Assembly (NCBI GenBank): GCA_003934925.1 | Contig: JQIX01000046.1 | Span: 1 to 64,000 of the forward strand | Source of the DNA: Epsilonproteobacteria bacterium (ex Lamellibrachia satsuma) | GTDB taxonomy: Bacteria > Campylobacterota > Campylobacteria > Campylobacterales > Sulfurovaceae | Reading direction: 5' to 3' | DNA length: 64,000 nt | Shown here: piece by piece, positions 1 through 8,490 of the stretch | Numbering within the stretch: the stretch's first letter is position 1 | How the letters are laid out: the number at the start of each line of letters is the position of its first letter | The notes under the pieces: generated by a model | The model's database searches: none | What the model saw: the letters and a program-made list of their open reading frames with translations, nothing else | Told to the model about the DNA's origin: nothing | Position numbers and translations under genes: made by a program

Positions 1-36
1 TTGGGTATTTTTAGGAGAACGTGGAAGCAATTTTAA
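1..36 (+). other. possible 3' end of an upstream CDS
   Basis: Frame 1 is open from the window edge to a TAA at 34-36 and would encode a short basic tail (about 11 residues ending WKQF). The stretch is too short to identify. It may equally be non-coding. Confidence 0.2.
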
Positions 37-112
37 CACCTATTTCGACCAAGAATTAGTCTGTTTTGTTATGTTTATTGGTTGTTATTATACCCTTAAA
101 TCACTTCCAAAG

Positions 113-192
113 TACCTATTTTTGGGAGGTGTTTGGGTTTTTCAGGGGTGACTACCTATTTTTGGGAGGTGTTTGGGTTTTTCAGGGGTGAC
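113..192. repeat. 40-bp tandem duplication upstream of petA
   Basis: Two identical 40-base units lie head to tail at 113-152 and 153-192, each with a G-rich core (GGGAGGTGTTTGGG). The next bases match the start of a third unit only briefly. The repeat ends about 20 nt before the petA -10 box, so it sits where upstream promoter elements would lie. With only two copies and no spacers it is not a CRISPR. Confidence 0.9.
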
Positions 193-211
193 TATTTAAG
201 CCCAAATTCCC

Positions 212-245
212 TATAATACATGGTTAAAACTATTATAAGGAAGGA
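212..245 (+). promoter_or_regulatory. petABC promoter -10 and ribosome-binding site
   Basis: A consensus TATAAT lies at 212-217 and a purine-rich Shine-Dalgarno (AAGGAAGGA) at 237-245, just ahead of the petA ATG at 251. No convincing -35 is seen, which is usual in Campylobacterota. The likely start of transcription is near 224. Confidence 0.65.
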
Positions 246-250
246 TTAGT

Positions 251-787
251 ATGGCTAATAATACTAAAGGTCGTAGAGACTTTATGGGTATGGCTTTAGG
301 CGGTTTTACTGCTTTAGGCGGTATCGGTGCACTCTATGCGATGAAACGTAGTTGGGATCCATTGCCAAGTGTTAAAGCAGCTGGATTTACCACAATAGAT
401 CTAAAAGATGCGCAGGATAATGTACTTGTAGTGGAAAAATGGAGAGGGAAACCGATCTTTATTTTGAAGCAGTCAAAAGAGATGATGGCTAAAGTGAGTG
501 AGGAAGATAAGAAAAGACTGATCAATATCGGTGATTCTCATTATGTGGTGTGCGTTGGACTTTGTACCCACTTGGGTTGTATCCCCGGTTATAATCCTGC
601 AGATCAAAGTTTTTTATGTGCTTGTCATGGTGGTATGTATAACAGTACGGCAGATGTAACAAAAGCACCGCCTCCAAGAGGATTGGATATCCCTCCGTTT
701 AAAATAAACGGTACTAAGCTTGTTCTCGGTGAAACTGGCCCGGAATATGAAAAAATGTTGGCTGACGGCACAACATTGCCGGTATAA
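251..787 (+). CDS. petA: ubiquinol-cytochrome c reductase Rieske iron-sulfur subunit
   Basis: Rieske subunit of the cytochrome bc1 complex, which carries electrons from quinol to cytochrome c1 on the periplasmic side. The N-terminus (GRRDFMGMALGG) is a twin-arginine-like signal that also serves as membrane anchor. The [2Fe-2S] ligands are visible as CTHLGC at residues 105-110 and CACHGG at 123-128; the usual CPCH is CACH here. The length of 178 aa is normal. It is first in petA-petB-petC and is separated from petB by only 10 nt. Confidence 0.95.
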   Translation: MANNTKGRRDFMGMALGGFTALGGIGALYAMKRSWDPLPSVKAAGFTTIDLKDAQDNVLVVEKWRGKPIFILKQSKEMMAKVSEEDKKRLINIGDSHYVVCVGLCTHLGCIPGYNPADQSFLCACHGGMYNSTADVTKAPPPRGLDIPPFKINGTKLVLGETGPEYEKMLADGTTLPV

Positions 788-797
788 GGAGGAATAA

Positions 798-2018
798 ATG
801 GCACATTTTGATGAAAACGCAAAACCGTTCAGCCATAAATGGATGAACGAGAGACTTGCTGTAGATACACTTAAACGTGTATTATCGACTGAATATTGGA
901 TTCCGAAGAATATTAACTTCCTGTGGGCAATGGGTATGGTACTTGCTGCAACATTTGGTATTTTATTGATTTCGGGAATTTTCCTTTTGATGTATTATCA
1001 GCCAAATACACAGTTGGCTTTTGATTCTGTAAACTATACGATTATGTCTGAAGTTGGATATGGTTGGTTGTGGAGACACATCCACGGTGTGGGTGCATCA
1101 GTTGTATTCCTGATCATCTATATACATATGTTCACGGGTATTTACTATGGTTCATATAAGAAAGGTAGAGAGCTTATCTGGCTTTCAGGTATGTTGCTTT
1201 TTGTACTTTTCTCTGCTGAAGCATTCTCAGGATATATGTTACCTTGGGGACAAATGTCTTACTGGGCAGGTATGGTTATTACCAACCTCTTCTCAGGTGG
1301 TGGACTGCATGCAGACTTTTTGGTTGAATGGATCAGAGGAGATTATGTTCCGGGACAAGCATTCCTTAACAGATTCTTTATGCTTCATGTACTTCTTGTT
1401 CCGTTGGCAATTATCGGTGTGATCGTACTTCACTTTGGTACACTTAGGCTTCCACACGTTAATAACCAGGATGGTGAAGAATTTGATTTTGAAGAAGCTG
1501 CCGAGCAATATAAAGCAGGAAATGTCAAAGAATCCAAAGTGATCCCGTTCAATCCTGTTTTCTTGAGTAAAGATGTATTTGTTATGGGTATTTACTTTAT
1601 CTTCTTCTTCTATCTGGTATTTTACCACTTTGAGTTTGCGATGGATCCGGTTAACTTTGACCCGGCAAATGGACTTAAAACACCAACACATATTTACCCT
1701 GAGTGGTACTTCCTGTGGAGTTATGAGATCCTAAGACCATTCTCAACCAATGTTGGTCTGATTGCATTTGGTATTGCACAGGTGATCTTCTTTACGCTTC
1801 CATTTATGGACAGAAGCCCAAATGTTGCACCGGCAAGTAGAAGAGGTCTGTTCAAGTATTGGTTCTGGGCATTGCTTGTAGATATGATCGTTCTGACATT
1901 TATGGGTAAATTGCCGCCACAAGGTATTTGGAGTACGGTTGGTTTGGTTGCTGCATTGACATTTATGGCATTGTGGGTAGCACTGCCGATCATTACTAAA
2001 TTAGAAAAAAAACTGTAA
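798..2018 (+). CDS. petB: cytochrome b subunit of the bc1 complex
   Basis: Cytochrome b, the membrane core of the bc1 complex, which holds two b hemes and both quinone sites. It is 406 aa with about eight hydrophobic helices. The heme-binding histidines fall in the WRHIHG and YIHMF stretches, and the Qo-site PEWYF motif is near residue 301. The full-length fused form is present, not a split b6/subunit IV. A clear Shine-Dalgarno (AAGGAGG) precedes the ATG. It lies between petA and petC in one operon. Confidence 0.96.
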   Translation: MAHFDENAKPFSHKWMNERLAVDTLKRVLSTEYWIPKNINFLWAMGMVLAATFGILLISGIFLLMYYQPNTQLAFDSVNYTIMSEVGYGWLWRHIHGVGASVVFLIIYIHMFTGIYYGSYKKGRELIWLSGMLLFVLFSAEAFSGYMLPWGQMSYWAGMVITNLFSGGGLHADFLVEWIRGDYVPGQAFLNRFFMLHVLLVPLAIIGVIVLHFGTLRLPHVNNQDGEEFDFEEAAEQYKAGNVKESKVIPFNPVFLSKDVFVMGIYFIFFFYLVFYHFEFAMDPVNFDPANGLKTPTHIYPEWYFLWSYEILRPFSTNVGLIAFGIAQVIFFTLPFMDRSPNVAPASRRGLFKYWFWALLVDMIVLTFMGKLPPQGIWSTVGLVAALTFMALWVALPIITKLEKKL

Positions 2019-2028
2019 GGAGTAGAGA

Positions 2029-2997
2029 ATGAAAGAATTAAAAATATTTGGAATTGTAGCCATCTTTACTCTTGTACTATACTGGGGTGTTGAACCGTTT
2101 GCTCACTCTCAGATGCATAAGCATGTTGAAGGGCATAACCTGGTTTATGACGGTACAGCAGATGTAGAAGAATGTGCAAAAGATAAAGTAGCGACTAAAA
2201 AAGCATTTTGGGCAGATGTAAAAAAGATAGCAGCGCTTAAAGGTGATGCAGCAGCCGGTGAAGCAACATATGCAATGTGTGCAGGTTGTCATATGGAAGG
2301 TGCTGTAAATATGGGTGGTGTTACACCTCCTAGTTTAGAGCATGCAGGTGCAATTTATGATAAGAATTTCCTTATTGCACTCATTAAGGATCCGGCAATT
2401 GCTACGAATGTAGATCATAAATATCCAAACGGTACAATGGCGCATCCAATGGGAAGCATCAGTACTATGGTGACTACACCTCAGGATATTGCCAATGTTG
2501 TTGCTTACTTACAAGCTAAAAAAGCGGGAGAAGTAACACCTAAGGAAGCATTTACAGAAGCATGCGGCAGATGTCATGCCAACCGTTACGGTCATTTGAC
2601 TCAGTTAGGTGAGATTCCTAAAACAAAGTCAAATATCGCAACAGGTAAAGATATAGATGCTATGAAGTATCAGGAAAAAGTTGCAGTTGAGGAAGCTTCG
2701 CTCGCGAACTACCTTGGTAAATTGCCACCGGATCTTTCTATTATTATCAGAGCGAGATCTGAGCATTTCCTGCATACTTTTATTGAAGATCCTCAATCAC
2801 AGCTTGCAGGTACTGCAATGCCTAGAACAGGACTCAATAAAGAGGGTATGGAAAAAGTATTTGCTTATCTTGAAGAGACCGGTGATCCAAGTAAGCCTCT
2901 AAGAGAAGAGACTGGACCAAAAGTATTACTTTTCTTCCTTATCTTTACAGCGTTGGCGTTCTTATGGAAAAAATCCATGTGGAAAGGTCATCACTAA
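2029..2997 (+). CDS. petC: di-heme cytochrome c1 of the bc1 complex
   Basis: Cytochrome c subunit that takes electrons from the Rieske centre. Two heme c sites are visible, CAGCH from residue 84 and CGRCH from residue 179. This is the tandem (di-heme) c1 type typical of Campylobacterota, not the single-heme mitochondrial type. An N-terminal membrane segment serves as signal/anchor. A second hydrophobic helix close to the C-terminus (about 295-314), followed by basic residues, anchors the protein to the membrane. It starts 10 nt after petB. Confidence 0.93.
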   Translation: MKELKIFGIVAIFTLVLYWGVEPFAHSQMHKHVEGHNLVYDGTADVEECAKDKVATKKAFWADVKKIAALKGDAAAGEATYAMCAGCHMEGAVNMGGVTPPSLEHAGAIYDKNFLIALIKDPAIATNVDHKYPNGTMAHPMGSISTMVTTPQDIANVVAYLQAKKAGEVTPKEAFTEACGRCHANRYGHLTQLGEIPKTKSNIATGKDIDAMKYQEKVAVEEASLANYLGKLPPDLSIIIRARSEHFLHTFIEDPQSQLAGTAMPRTGLNKEGMEKVFAYLEETGDPSKPLREETGPKVLLFFLIFTALAFLWKKSMWKGHH

Positions 2998-3000
2998 TCC

Positions 3001-3103
3001 TTTTGTGGTAGTTTGCCGCATCTTTGAAGGAGCAGTTCAGTTACGTACTGAATTGTACGCTCCTTCTCTACAACCTCTAAATCTACAGCAAACTACCACA
3101 AAA
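3001..3103. repeat. nested long inverted repeat after petC
   Basis: The outer arms are 16 bp and perfect: TTTTGTGGTAGTTTGC at 3001-3016 and its complement at 3088-3103. Inside lies a second stem, GAAGGAGC at 3026-3033 with GCTCCTTC at 3059-3066. Inside that is a third, TTCAGT at 3036-3041 with ACTGAA at 3047-3052 around a 5-nt loop. AATTTTTT follows soon after. It could terminate petABC, but it is larger and more elaborate than an ordinary terminator and could be a MITE-like element or structured RNA. Confidence 0.75.
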
Positions 3104-3163
3104 TAAAATTTTTTAAACTTCATTTAAATAAACTTTATATCCCACTATCTACTACCTATTTTC

Positions 3164-3177
3164 TTGATATAAATCAT
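3164..3177. promoter_or_regulatory. FNR/DNR-type operator upstream of moaA
   Basis: TTGAT-ATAA-ATCAT has one mismatch from a perfect TTGAT-N4-ATCAA palindrome. A possible -10 (TACCCT, 3200-3205) starts 22 nt downstream, the same spacing as at the denitrification promoters later in the window. moaA starts at 3232. Confidence 0.6.
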
Positions 3178-3231
3178 CCCCCTTTTATCTACATTTCGAT
3201 ACCCTAATAAAAATTAAAAATATGGATTATT

Positions 3232-4209
3232 ATGCTAATCGATGGACATGGTAGAACCGTTAACTATTTAAGAGTTTCAGTTACAGAACGCTGTAATTTC
3301 AGATGTCAATACTGTATGCCTGAAAAACCTTTTTCCTGGGTACCTAAAGAAAATCTGCTCTCTTTCGAAGAGCTCTTTTTATTTATGAAAGTGGCGATGG
3401 ATGAAGGTGTGAATAAGATACGTATTACCGGTGGAGAACCGCTGCTTAGAGAAGATCTTGACTCTTTTGTAAAAATGATCCATGATTACAAACCTGATAT
3501 CGATCTGGCACTGACTACCAATGCTTACTTGTTGCCACAGACGGCACAGAAGCTTAAAGATGCAGGGCTTAAAAGACTGAATATCTCTTTGGATTCACTC
3601 AAGCCTGAAGTGGCACACAAGATCGCACAGAAGGATGTCTTGGCTCAAGTACTAAAAGGGATAGACAAAGCGCTTGAAGTTGGGCTGGGAGTGAAGATCA
3701 ATATGGTACCGCTTAAAGGTATCAATGATGAGGAAATTATTGATGTAATGGAGTACTGTATGCAACGCGGTATTAAAGTGCGGTTCATCGAATATATGGA
3801 GAACCGTCATGCCAATGTGGAACTGCGTGGGATGCACGGTAAAGAGATACTTGCAAAGGTTAAAGAGAAGTATACGATTCATGCACTTGGTCGTGAGGGA
3901 GCGAGTCCCTCTTTTAACTACAAGATCGAAGAAAATGGTTATGAATTTGGGCTCATTGACCCGCATAAACATGATTTTTGTGAAAATTGTAACCGTATAA
4001 GATTGACAGCAGAGGGTAATCTTATTCCATGTCTTTATTTTGATGAAGCACTCAGTATCGCCAAATCAGTAAAAGAGGGTGATATCCAAGGTGCAGCAGA
4101 TGTTTTGGCACAAGTACTTAAAGATAAACCCAAAGAGAACCGATGGAATGAGTTTGACCCCAAGGATGAAGATATTTCAGCAAGAGCATTTTACGAGACG
4201 GGTGGGTGA
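3232..4209 (+). CDS. moaA: GTP 3',8-cyclase MoaA (molybdenum cofactor biosynthesis)
   Basis: Radical SAM enzyme that turns GTP into 3',8-cyclo-7,8-dihydro-GTP, the first step of molybdopterin synthesis. The SAM-cluster cysteines are C21, C25 and C28 (CNFRCQYC). The C-terminal cluster motif (FCENCNRIR, then IPC) is present, and the protein ends in the Gly-Gly tail needed for activity in this family. Length 325 aa. The upstream FNR/DNR-type site suggests co-regulation with molybdoenzymes such as NapA. Heptanucleotide repeats begin at its stop codon. Confidence 0.95.
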   Translation: MLIDGHGRTVNYLRVSVTERCNFRCQYCMPEKPFSWVPKENLLSFEELFLFMKVAMDEGVNKIRITGGEPLLREDLDSFVKMIHDYKPDIDLALTTNAYLLPQTAQKLKDAGLKRLNISLDSLKPEVAHKIAQKDVLAQVLKGIDKALEVGLGVKINMVPLKGINDEEIIDVMEYCMQRGIKVRFIEYMENRHANVELRGMHGKEILAKVKEKYTIHALGREGASPSFNYKIEENGYEFGLIDPHKHDFCENCNRIRLTAEGNLIPCLYFDEALSIAKSVKEGDIQGAADVLAQVLKDKPKENRWNEFDPKDEDISARAFYETGG

Positions 4210-4245
4210 GCAATGAGCAGTGAGCAGGTAGCAGGTAGCAGTGTA
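4204..4245 (+). repeat. degenerate heptanucleotide repeat over the moaA stop codon
   Basis: Six 7-nt units follow one another: GGGTGAG, CAATGAG, CAGTGAG, CAGGTAG, CAGGTAG and CAGTGTA. The first contains the moaA stop TGA (4207-4209). The units carry TGA or TAG, and TAA completes the last. Since 7 is not a multiple of 3, the stops step through all three frames. Confidence 0.7.
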
Positions 4246-4259
4246 AAGATAGGGTTGTA

Positions 4260-5018
4260 ATGTTTTATTTGACAGAGCAATTTTTCTCCATTCAGGGTGA
4301 AGGAAAATATGCGGGAGTGCCTTCATACTTTTTAAGAACAGGCGGGTGTAATCTTTCCTGTCCCGGTTTTGCTGCTGCTTATGAAGTGAATGGAGAATTA
4401 CGTCTGGGGTGTGATACCTACTTTGCTGTTGATAGTGCCTTTGCAAAATCATGGATAAAAGTAAATGACAGTACTGCTTTGATAAAAAGGCTACAGCAAG
4501 AGTTTAAAACCATAGGCTATCACCCGGATGTAGTCATTACAGGCGGTGAACCACTTATGTACTACAGTGATCCTGTGTTCTATCAAGTTATTTTATGGCT
4601 GCTAGAGCAGGGGATACAGATCACTTTTGAGACTAATGGCACCATAGAAATAGATTTTGAAAAATATCCTGCATATAAGTCCTGTATTTTTGCACTCTCT
4701 ATAAAGTTGGCTAACAGTGGAGAACCTTCACAAAAGCGTATTATTCCTCAAGCACTGAAAAATATACAATCTTATGCAAAAGAATCTTTTTTGAAATTCA
4801 CAATAGATAAAAATCTTGTAGAAACCACAGCTATAAAGGAGATCAACCAAATAAGAGAGATCTTACCGAAATTAGAAGTTTTCTGTATGCCTGTAGGAGA
4901 GAGCAGAGATACGATCTGGAGAAATGACAGAGCCGTTTTTGAATTTTGTATGAAGCATAATTTCAGATATAGTGACAGGTTGCATATACGGGTATTTGAT
5001 ACCACACAGGGTGTTTAG
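4260..5018 (+). CDS. queE: 7-carboxy-7-deazaguanine synthase QueE
   Basis: Radical SAM enzyme that converts 6-carboxytetrahydropterin to 7-carboxy-7-deazaguanine for queuosine. The N-terminal [13 protein letters not shown] motif and a GGEP motif are typical of QueE. The cluster cysteines appear as C30-x3-C34 and then C51 in GCDT, with a 16-residue insertion in place of the usual CxxC. I recall such insertions in QueE of this phylum, so I treat it as a lineage trait and not a defect. The ATG at 4260 overlaps a TAA (TAATG) and has no strong Shine-Dalgarno. queD lies at 9904. Confidence 0.88.
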   Translation: MFYLTEQFFSIQGEGKYAGVPSYFLRTGGCNLSCPGFAAAYEVNGELRLGCDTYFAVDSAFAKSWIKVNDSTALIKRLQQEFKTIGYHPDVVITGGEPLMYYSDPVFYQVILWLLEQGIQITFETNGTIEIDFEKYPAYKSCIFALSIKLANSGEPSQKRIIPQALKNIQSYAKESFLKFTIDKNLVETTAIKEINQIREILPKLEVFCMPVGESRDTIWRNDRAVFEFCMKHNFRYSDRLHIRVFDTTQGV

Positions 5019-5172
5019 AGGTTCCCTAAACGATTAAAAAATACTGCTAGAGAGTATAAAGTAAAGGTGATACTGCTGTAAGAAGATAACTATTCACAAA
5101 TGGTTTCCTAAAATAAGATAAAATAATGAAAAATATAATTTTTATATATAGTATAAGGGAAATTATATTTAA

Positions 5173-5196
5173 ATAGGAGTAATATTCTCCTTATTA
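5173..5196. promoter_or_regulatory. inverted repeat upstream of the MFS gene
   Basis: AATAGGAG and CTCCTTATT face each other around TAATATT in the leader of the gene at 5214. It could form a small hairpin or be an operator. A possible -10 (TATAGTATAA) lies about 30 nt upstream. The function is unknown. Confidence 0.35.
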
Positions 5197-5213
5197 ACAG
5201 TTTTGGAGTCAAA

Positions 5214-6557
5214 ATGAAAGAAATAGTAAAAAAGGTTTTACCGTTAAGCTTAATAGTTGCCCTGAGATTTTTCGGGTTATTTATTGTCTTGTCTGTACTC
5301 TCGCAGTACGCCAAAGATCTTCCCGGAGGAACTGCATTCCTTGCGGGTATCGCATTAGGTGGTTACGCTTTGACCCAGGCGGTGCTACAGGTACCGTTTG
5401 GAGTGATGAGTGACAAGATCGGCCGTAAAAAGACTATTTTGTTCGGCTTGTTGCTATTTGCTGCAGGTTCGGTTGTAGCGGCAATAGCCGATAACATTTA
5501 TGTCCTGCTTTTGGGACGTTTCCTTCAGGGCGCAGGAGCAATAGGTTCGGTAGTAACAGCGATGATTGCCGACCATGTCAGAGAGGACCAGAGAGCCCAT
5601 GCCATGGCAGTAATGGGAATGACCATTGCCATGAGTTTTGCTGCTGCGATGATTATTGGCCCGGTAATGGCAGGATATTTGAGTGTTTCTTCCCTTTTCT
5701 GGCTGACTGCAATTTTATCTGTCAGTGCATTGGTTATTTTGTTCACTGCTGTACCGGAACCGCCAAAGATCGTTCACCATTATAGTGAAGAGGAGGCAAA
5801 GATCAAACATGTCTTCAAAGACAAAGATCTGGTAAGAATGTATATTACGTTTCTTTTTCACAGCGGAACGATGGCGATCGCATTTTTCATCATACCTATC
5901 TTAATGAAAGAGAAATTCGACATGACGACAATGGATTACTGGAAAGTGTATCTGCCCGCAGTATTTTTCGGTATCCTGGCTATGGCACCAGCTGCTATTT
6001 TTGGAGAAAAGTACAGTAAAGGAAAAGAAGTCTTTTTGGCTTCCATCGGATTTATTGTCGCTTCCTTTCTTTTAATGGGGTTTTCAGGAAGTTTTATATG
6101 GTTTGCAGTCGGTGCTACGTTCTTTTTCATCGGCTTTAATATGTTTGAACCACTGTTACAGAGTTTTGTTGCCAAATTTGCCAAAGTTCACCAAAAAGGT
6201 GCTGCTTTGGGTGTGGCAAATACTTTTGCCTATGTCGGTGTCTTTCTTGGCGGTGCGATCGGCGGTTGGATCTATGGACATTATAAAGGAGAGGGAGTTG
6301 CGATCTTTGTCGTTGTCCTTTCGGTATTGTGGGCACTATGGATCATAGGTATGAGAAATCCCGGACTCAGAGCCAATCTCTTTTTGGATTTCGATACATA
6401 TGATAAAACAAAACTTCAGGGACTTAAAACGCTTGATGGTGTTACAGACTTCTATGTCAATGAGACAGAAGGACTTATAGTGATCAAGTATGATGCAGAA
6501 GAGGTCAGTGAAGAGCATATTAAACTGTTTCTTGAAGAAGAAGGAGCAAAAAGATGA
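5214..6557 (+). CDS. MFS transporter with a C-terminal ferredoxin-like appendix
   Basis: Major facilitator superfamily permease with about 12 hydrophobic helices and the loop 2-3 signature (GVMSDKIGRKK) near residues 64-75. The first 390 residues resemble drug or sugar-type MFS exporters. Roughly 55 hydrophilic residues follow, with an alternating strand/helix pattern (LDGVTDFYVNETEGLIVIKYD) that recalls HMA/ferredoxin-like folds, although no CxxC metal site is seen. The substrate cannot be told. Its stop overlaps the next start by 4 nt (ATGA), so the two are translationally coupled. Confidence 0.8.
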   Translation: MKEIVKKVLPLSLIVALRFFGLFIVLSVLSQYAKDLPGGTAFLAGIALGGYALTQAVLQVPFGVMSDKIGRKKTILFGLLLFAAGSVVAAIADNIYVLLLGRFLQGAGAIGSVVTAMIADHVREDQRAHAMAVMGMTIAMSFAAAMIIGPVMAGYLSVSSLFWLTAILSVSALVILFTAVPEPPKIVHHYSEEEAKIKHVFKDKDLVRMYITFLFHSGTMAIAFFIIPILMKEKFDMTTMDYWKVYLPAVFFGILAMAPAAIFGEKYSKGKEVFLASIGFIVASFLLMGFSGSFIWFAVGATFFFIGFNMFEPLLQSFVAKFAKVHQKGAALGVANTFAYVGVFLGGAIGGWIYGHYKGEGVAIFVVVLSVLWALWIIGMRNPGLRANLFLDFDTYDKTKLQGLKTLDGVTDFYVNETEGLIVIKYDAEEVSEEHIKLFLEEEGAKR

Positions 6558-7063
6558 AAGAGATCACACTTGAAACAAAAATAGCGGACCTGCTCAATGA
6601 CTATGAGGGGATGAAGGATATTCTCATTAAGATCAATCCCAAATTCAAGAAGCTGAATAACCCTGTACTCAGACGTACCCTTGCAAAAATAGCAGGGGTA
6701 AAACAAGCTGCCATCGTAGGGGGAATGGATCCGGTAGATCTGCTTAATCAACTCCGTGAAGCCGTTGGGCAGGTACCGGTTGACATAATGACTCCAAAAG
6801 GGGAAGTGGAAGCTGAAGAAGCACCGGAGTGGATATTGAAAGAGGCAAAACAGACATTGAATGCAAATGAGATACTTGATCAGGAACGCAATCCTCTGGC
6901 AGAACTCCATAAAGCACTCAAGGCGATAGACGAGGGTGAAGTGATCACCATAGAAGCAGACTTCCAGCCGGAACCTTTGATGGATGAAATGTTGAAAGCA
7001 GGACATGAGGTCTTCGCCCGGGAAGTAGCAGAAGATCATTTTATCACTTATATCAAAAAATAG
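6554..7063 (+). CDS. DUF1858/DUF2249-like small cytosolic protein
   Basis: Cytosolic protein of 169 aa with no membrane segment. The N-terminal half (residues 1-70; LETKIADLLNDYEGMKDILIKINPKF, written in two blocks as ..LETKIADLLNDYEG.. and ..MKDILIKINPKF..) fits the DUF1858 fold found in regulators and hybrid cluster contexts. The C-terminal part (about 115-169) resembles a DUF2249/TusA-like module (ALKAIDEGEVITIEADFQPE). No cysteine is present, so it is not a classical sulfur carrier. It overlaps the MFS gene by 4 nt and is followed after 3 nt by a membrane methyltransferase. Function unknown. Confidence 0.65.
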   Translation: MKEITLETKIADLLNDYEGMKDILIKINPKFKKLNNPVLRRTLAKIAGVKQAAIVGGMDPVDLLNQLREAVGQVPVDIMTPKGEVEAEEAPEWILKEAKQTLNANEILDQERNPLAELHKALKAIDEGEVITIEADFQPEPLMDEMLKAGHEVFAREVAEDHFITYIKK

Positions 7064-7066
7064 ACG

Positions 7067-7591
7067 ATGCAGATCAAAACCTCATTTTCTGTTGTGATCC
7101 GTCTTTTTCTGTGGTTTGTCATGATCGTGGGTGGTGCAGCCTATGCATTGATAAAAGACTGGGATACGCCGCTTTTTTCCAATATTCCTTTTCACTTCGT
7201 GAGTGCGTTACTCGGTATCGTCATACTCAAACTGGCATTCAATGCAGCAGGAAACGGTGGAAGAGAGTTGACAAAAGGCAGGGTAGGGGATATCCCCCGT
7301 ATGGAAACAAACCGGCTGGTAACCACAGGACTTTTTAGCTGTATGCGTCATCCGATGCTTTTTGGTTTGACCCTTTTGCCTTTAGGCTGGGCATTTTTAC
7401 TCGGTTCTCCCACGTTTATTAAAATTATAGCTCCTCTGGAAATGCTTTTTATCATTGTGATGGTGATTATCTTTGAAGAGATGGAAGTGAACAGAAAATT
7501 CGGCAAAGCGTATGAAGCCTATCGTCAGGAAGTGCCCATGGTTTCTTTTAAAGCTGAGTGCTTAAGAGAACTTTTTAAAAACAGAGGTTAA
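7067..7591 (+). CDS. isoprenylcysteine/phospholipid methyltransferase-family membrane protein
   Basis: Small polytopic membrane protein of 174 aa with four or five hydrophobic segments. The C-terminal half carries the ICMT/PEMT pattern: TTGLFSCMRHPM at about residues 86-97, then EEMEVNRKFGKAYEAYRQEVP. In this family these parts bind SAM on the cytosolic face. NnrU-type proteins of denitrifiers look related, but nothing here proves that role. It lies 3 nt after the DUF1858 gene and 2 nt before trmO. Confidence 0.7.
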   Translation: MQIKTSFSVVIRLFLWFVMIVGGAAYALIKDWDTPLFSNIPFHFVSALLGIVILKLAFNAAGNGGRELTKGRVGDIPRMETNRLVTTGLFSCMRHPMLFGLTLLPLGWAFLLGSPTFIKIIAPLEMLFIIVMVIIFEEMEVNRKFGKAYEAYRQEVPMVSFKAECLRELFKNRG

Positions 7592-7593
7592 AA

Positions 7594-8088
7594 ATGAATT
7601 TTACTTTAAAACAAATTGCCACCATTCGCTCCCCTTTTTGTGACTTGGTCAATATGCCGGTCCAGCCTAAAGGGGCAAAAGAAGTGTATGCAACCATAGA
7701 ATTTGAAAAAGAGTATGAAGAGGGGCTTAAGGATCTGGATGGCTTCAGCCATGTCTATCTGATCTACCATTTTCATAAAGTCAAAGAGCCAAAACTGAGT
7801 GTGGTTCCTTTTAACGATAAGACCAATACTCCAAGAGGTGTATTTTCTACACGGACACCAATGCACCCGAACGGATTAGGGCTTTCAGTAGTTGAACTGG
7901 TAAAAGTGGAAGAAAATATTGTCACCATTAAGGGAGTGGATATATTGGACGGTACCCCACTGCTGGATATTAAACCATATATAGAAAATTTTGACAAAGT
8001 GGAGACAGAGGTAAGATCAGGATGGATGAAAGCAAGTCTTGATGAAGTCAGTAGGAAGAAATCTGATGACAGGTTTGTTCAGGGATGA
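7594..8088 (+). CDS. trmO: tRNA (N6-threonylcarbamoyladenosine(37)-N6)-methyltransferase TrmO
   Basis: TsaA/YaeB-family beta-barrel methyltransferase that methylates t6A at position 37 of certain tRNAs. The family pattern is visible: an N-terminal IATIRSPF, the loop FSTRTPMHPNGLGLSVVEL near residues 88-106, and the LDGTPLLDIKPYI block near 120-132. Length 164 aa fits the minimal form without the C-terminal extension of the E. coli protein. It is preceded by a run of tightly spaced genes (6554, 7067). Confidence 0.85.
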   Translation: MNFTLKQIATIRSPFCDLVNMPVQPKGAKEVYATIEFEKEYEEGLKDLDGFSHVYLIYHFHKVKEPKLSVVPFNDKTNTPRGVFSTRTPMHPNGLGLSVVELVKVEENIVTIKGVDILDGTPLLDIKPYIENFDKVETEVRSGWMKASLDEVSRKKSDDRFVQG

Positions 8089-8109
8089 TAAAAAACAAAG
8101 GATTATATA

Positions 8110-8466
8110 ATGAACTTTTCAGATGAAGATATTTATGAAGCGGTAAAACATCATTTGCCTACAGTCAATGAGTATGTCAACTCCCATGGCGGAGATATAA
8201 AACTTCTGGGAACAAAAAATGGTATTGTCTATATAGAGCTTACAGGGACATGCCATGGATGTTCTATGAGTTTAATGACTACAAAAATGGTAGTACAGAA
8301 AAAACTCAGGGAGTTGATCCATCCTGAACTTGTGGTAGTAAATGTGGATGGTACACCGGAGAATGCCTTACCTGATGAATATTATACCAAAGAAGAGCCG
8401 GAAGAAACAGAAGCCTCTCATAAGAAGAAAGAGGGTTTGATGGATAAAGTGAAAAAGCTTTTTTAA
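8110..8466 (+). CDS. NifU C-terminal-domain iron-sulfur scaffold protein
   Basis: NifU-like protein that carries and hands over an Fe-S cluster. The CHGC motif in GTCHGCSMSLMTTKM (about residues 51-65) matches the CxxC of the Nfu fold. The first 80 residues form the domain. The remaining acidic and lysine-rich tail is low in complexity and probably disordered. Length 118 aa. A start with AAAGGA at a fair spacing supports the ATG at 8110. A di-heme cytochrome follows after 24 nt. Confidence 0.85.
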   Translation: MNFSDEDIYEAVKHHLPTVNEYVNSHGGDIKLLGTKNGIVYIELTGTCHGCSMSLMTTKMVVQKKLRELIHPELVVVNVDGTPENALPDEYYTKEEPEETEASHKKKEGLMDKVKKLF

Positions 8467-8490
8467 CACGGATGATGTAAAGGAGAGCGT

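Noticed and set aside
113-192. CRISPR-like array
   Set aside because: Two identical units without unique spacers. It is a plain tandem duplication.
1293-1691. Long reverse frame inside petB
   Set aside because: It is the antisense shadow of a well-conserved gene, with low-complexity translation and no ribosome site. Many such shadows across the window were left out for the same reason.
4260-5018. QueE with a broken radical SAM motif
   Set aside because: C30, C34 and C51 are all present. A 16-residue insertion lies between the second and third. I recall the same style in QueE of this phylum, so it is probably functional.
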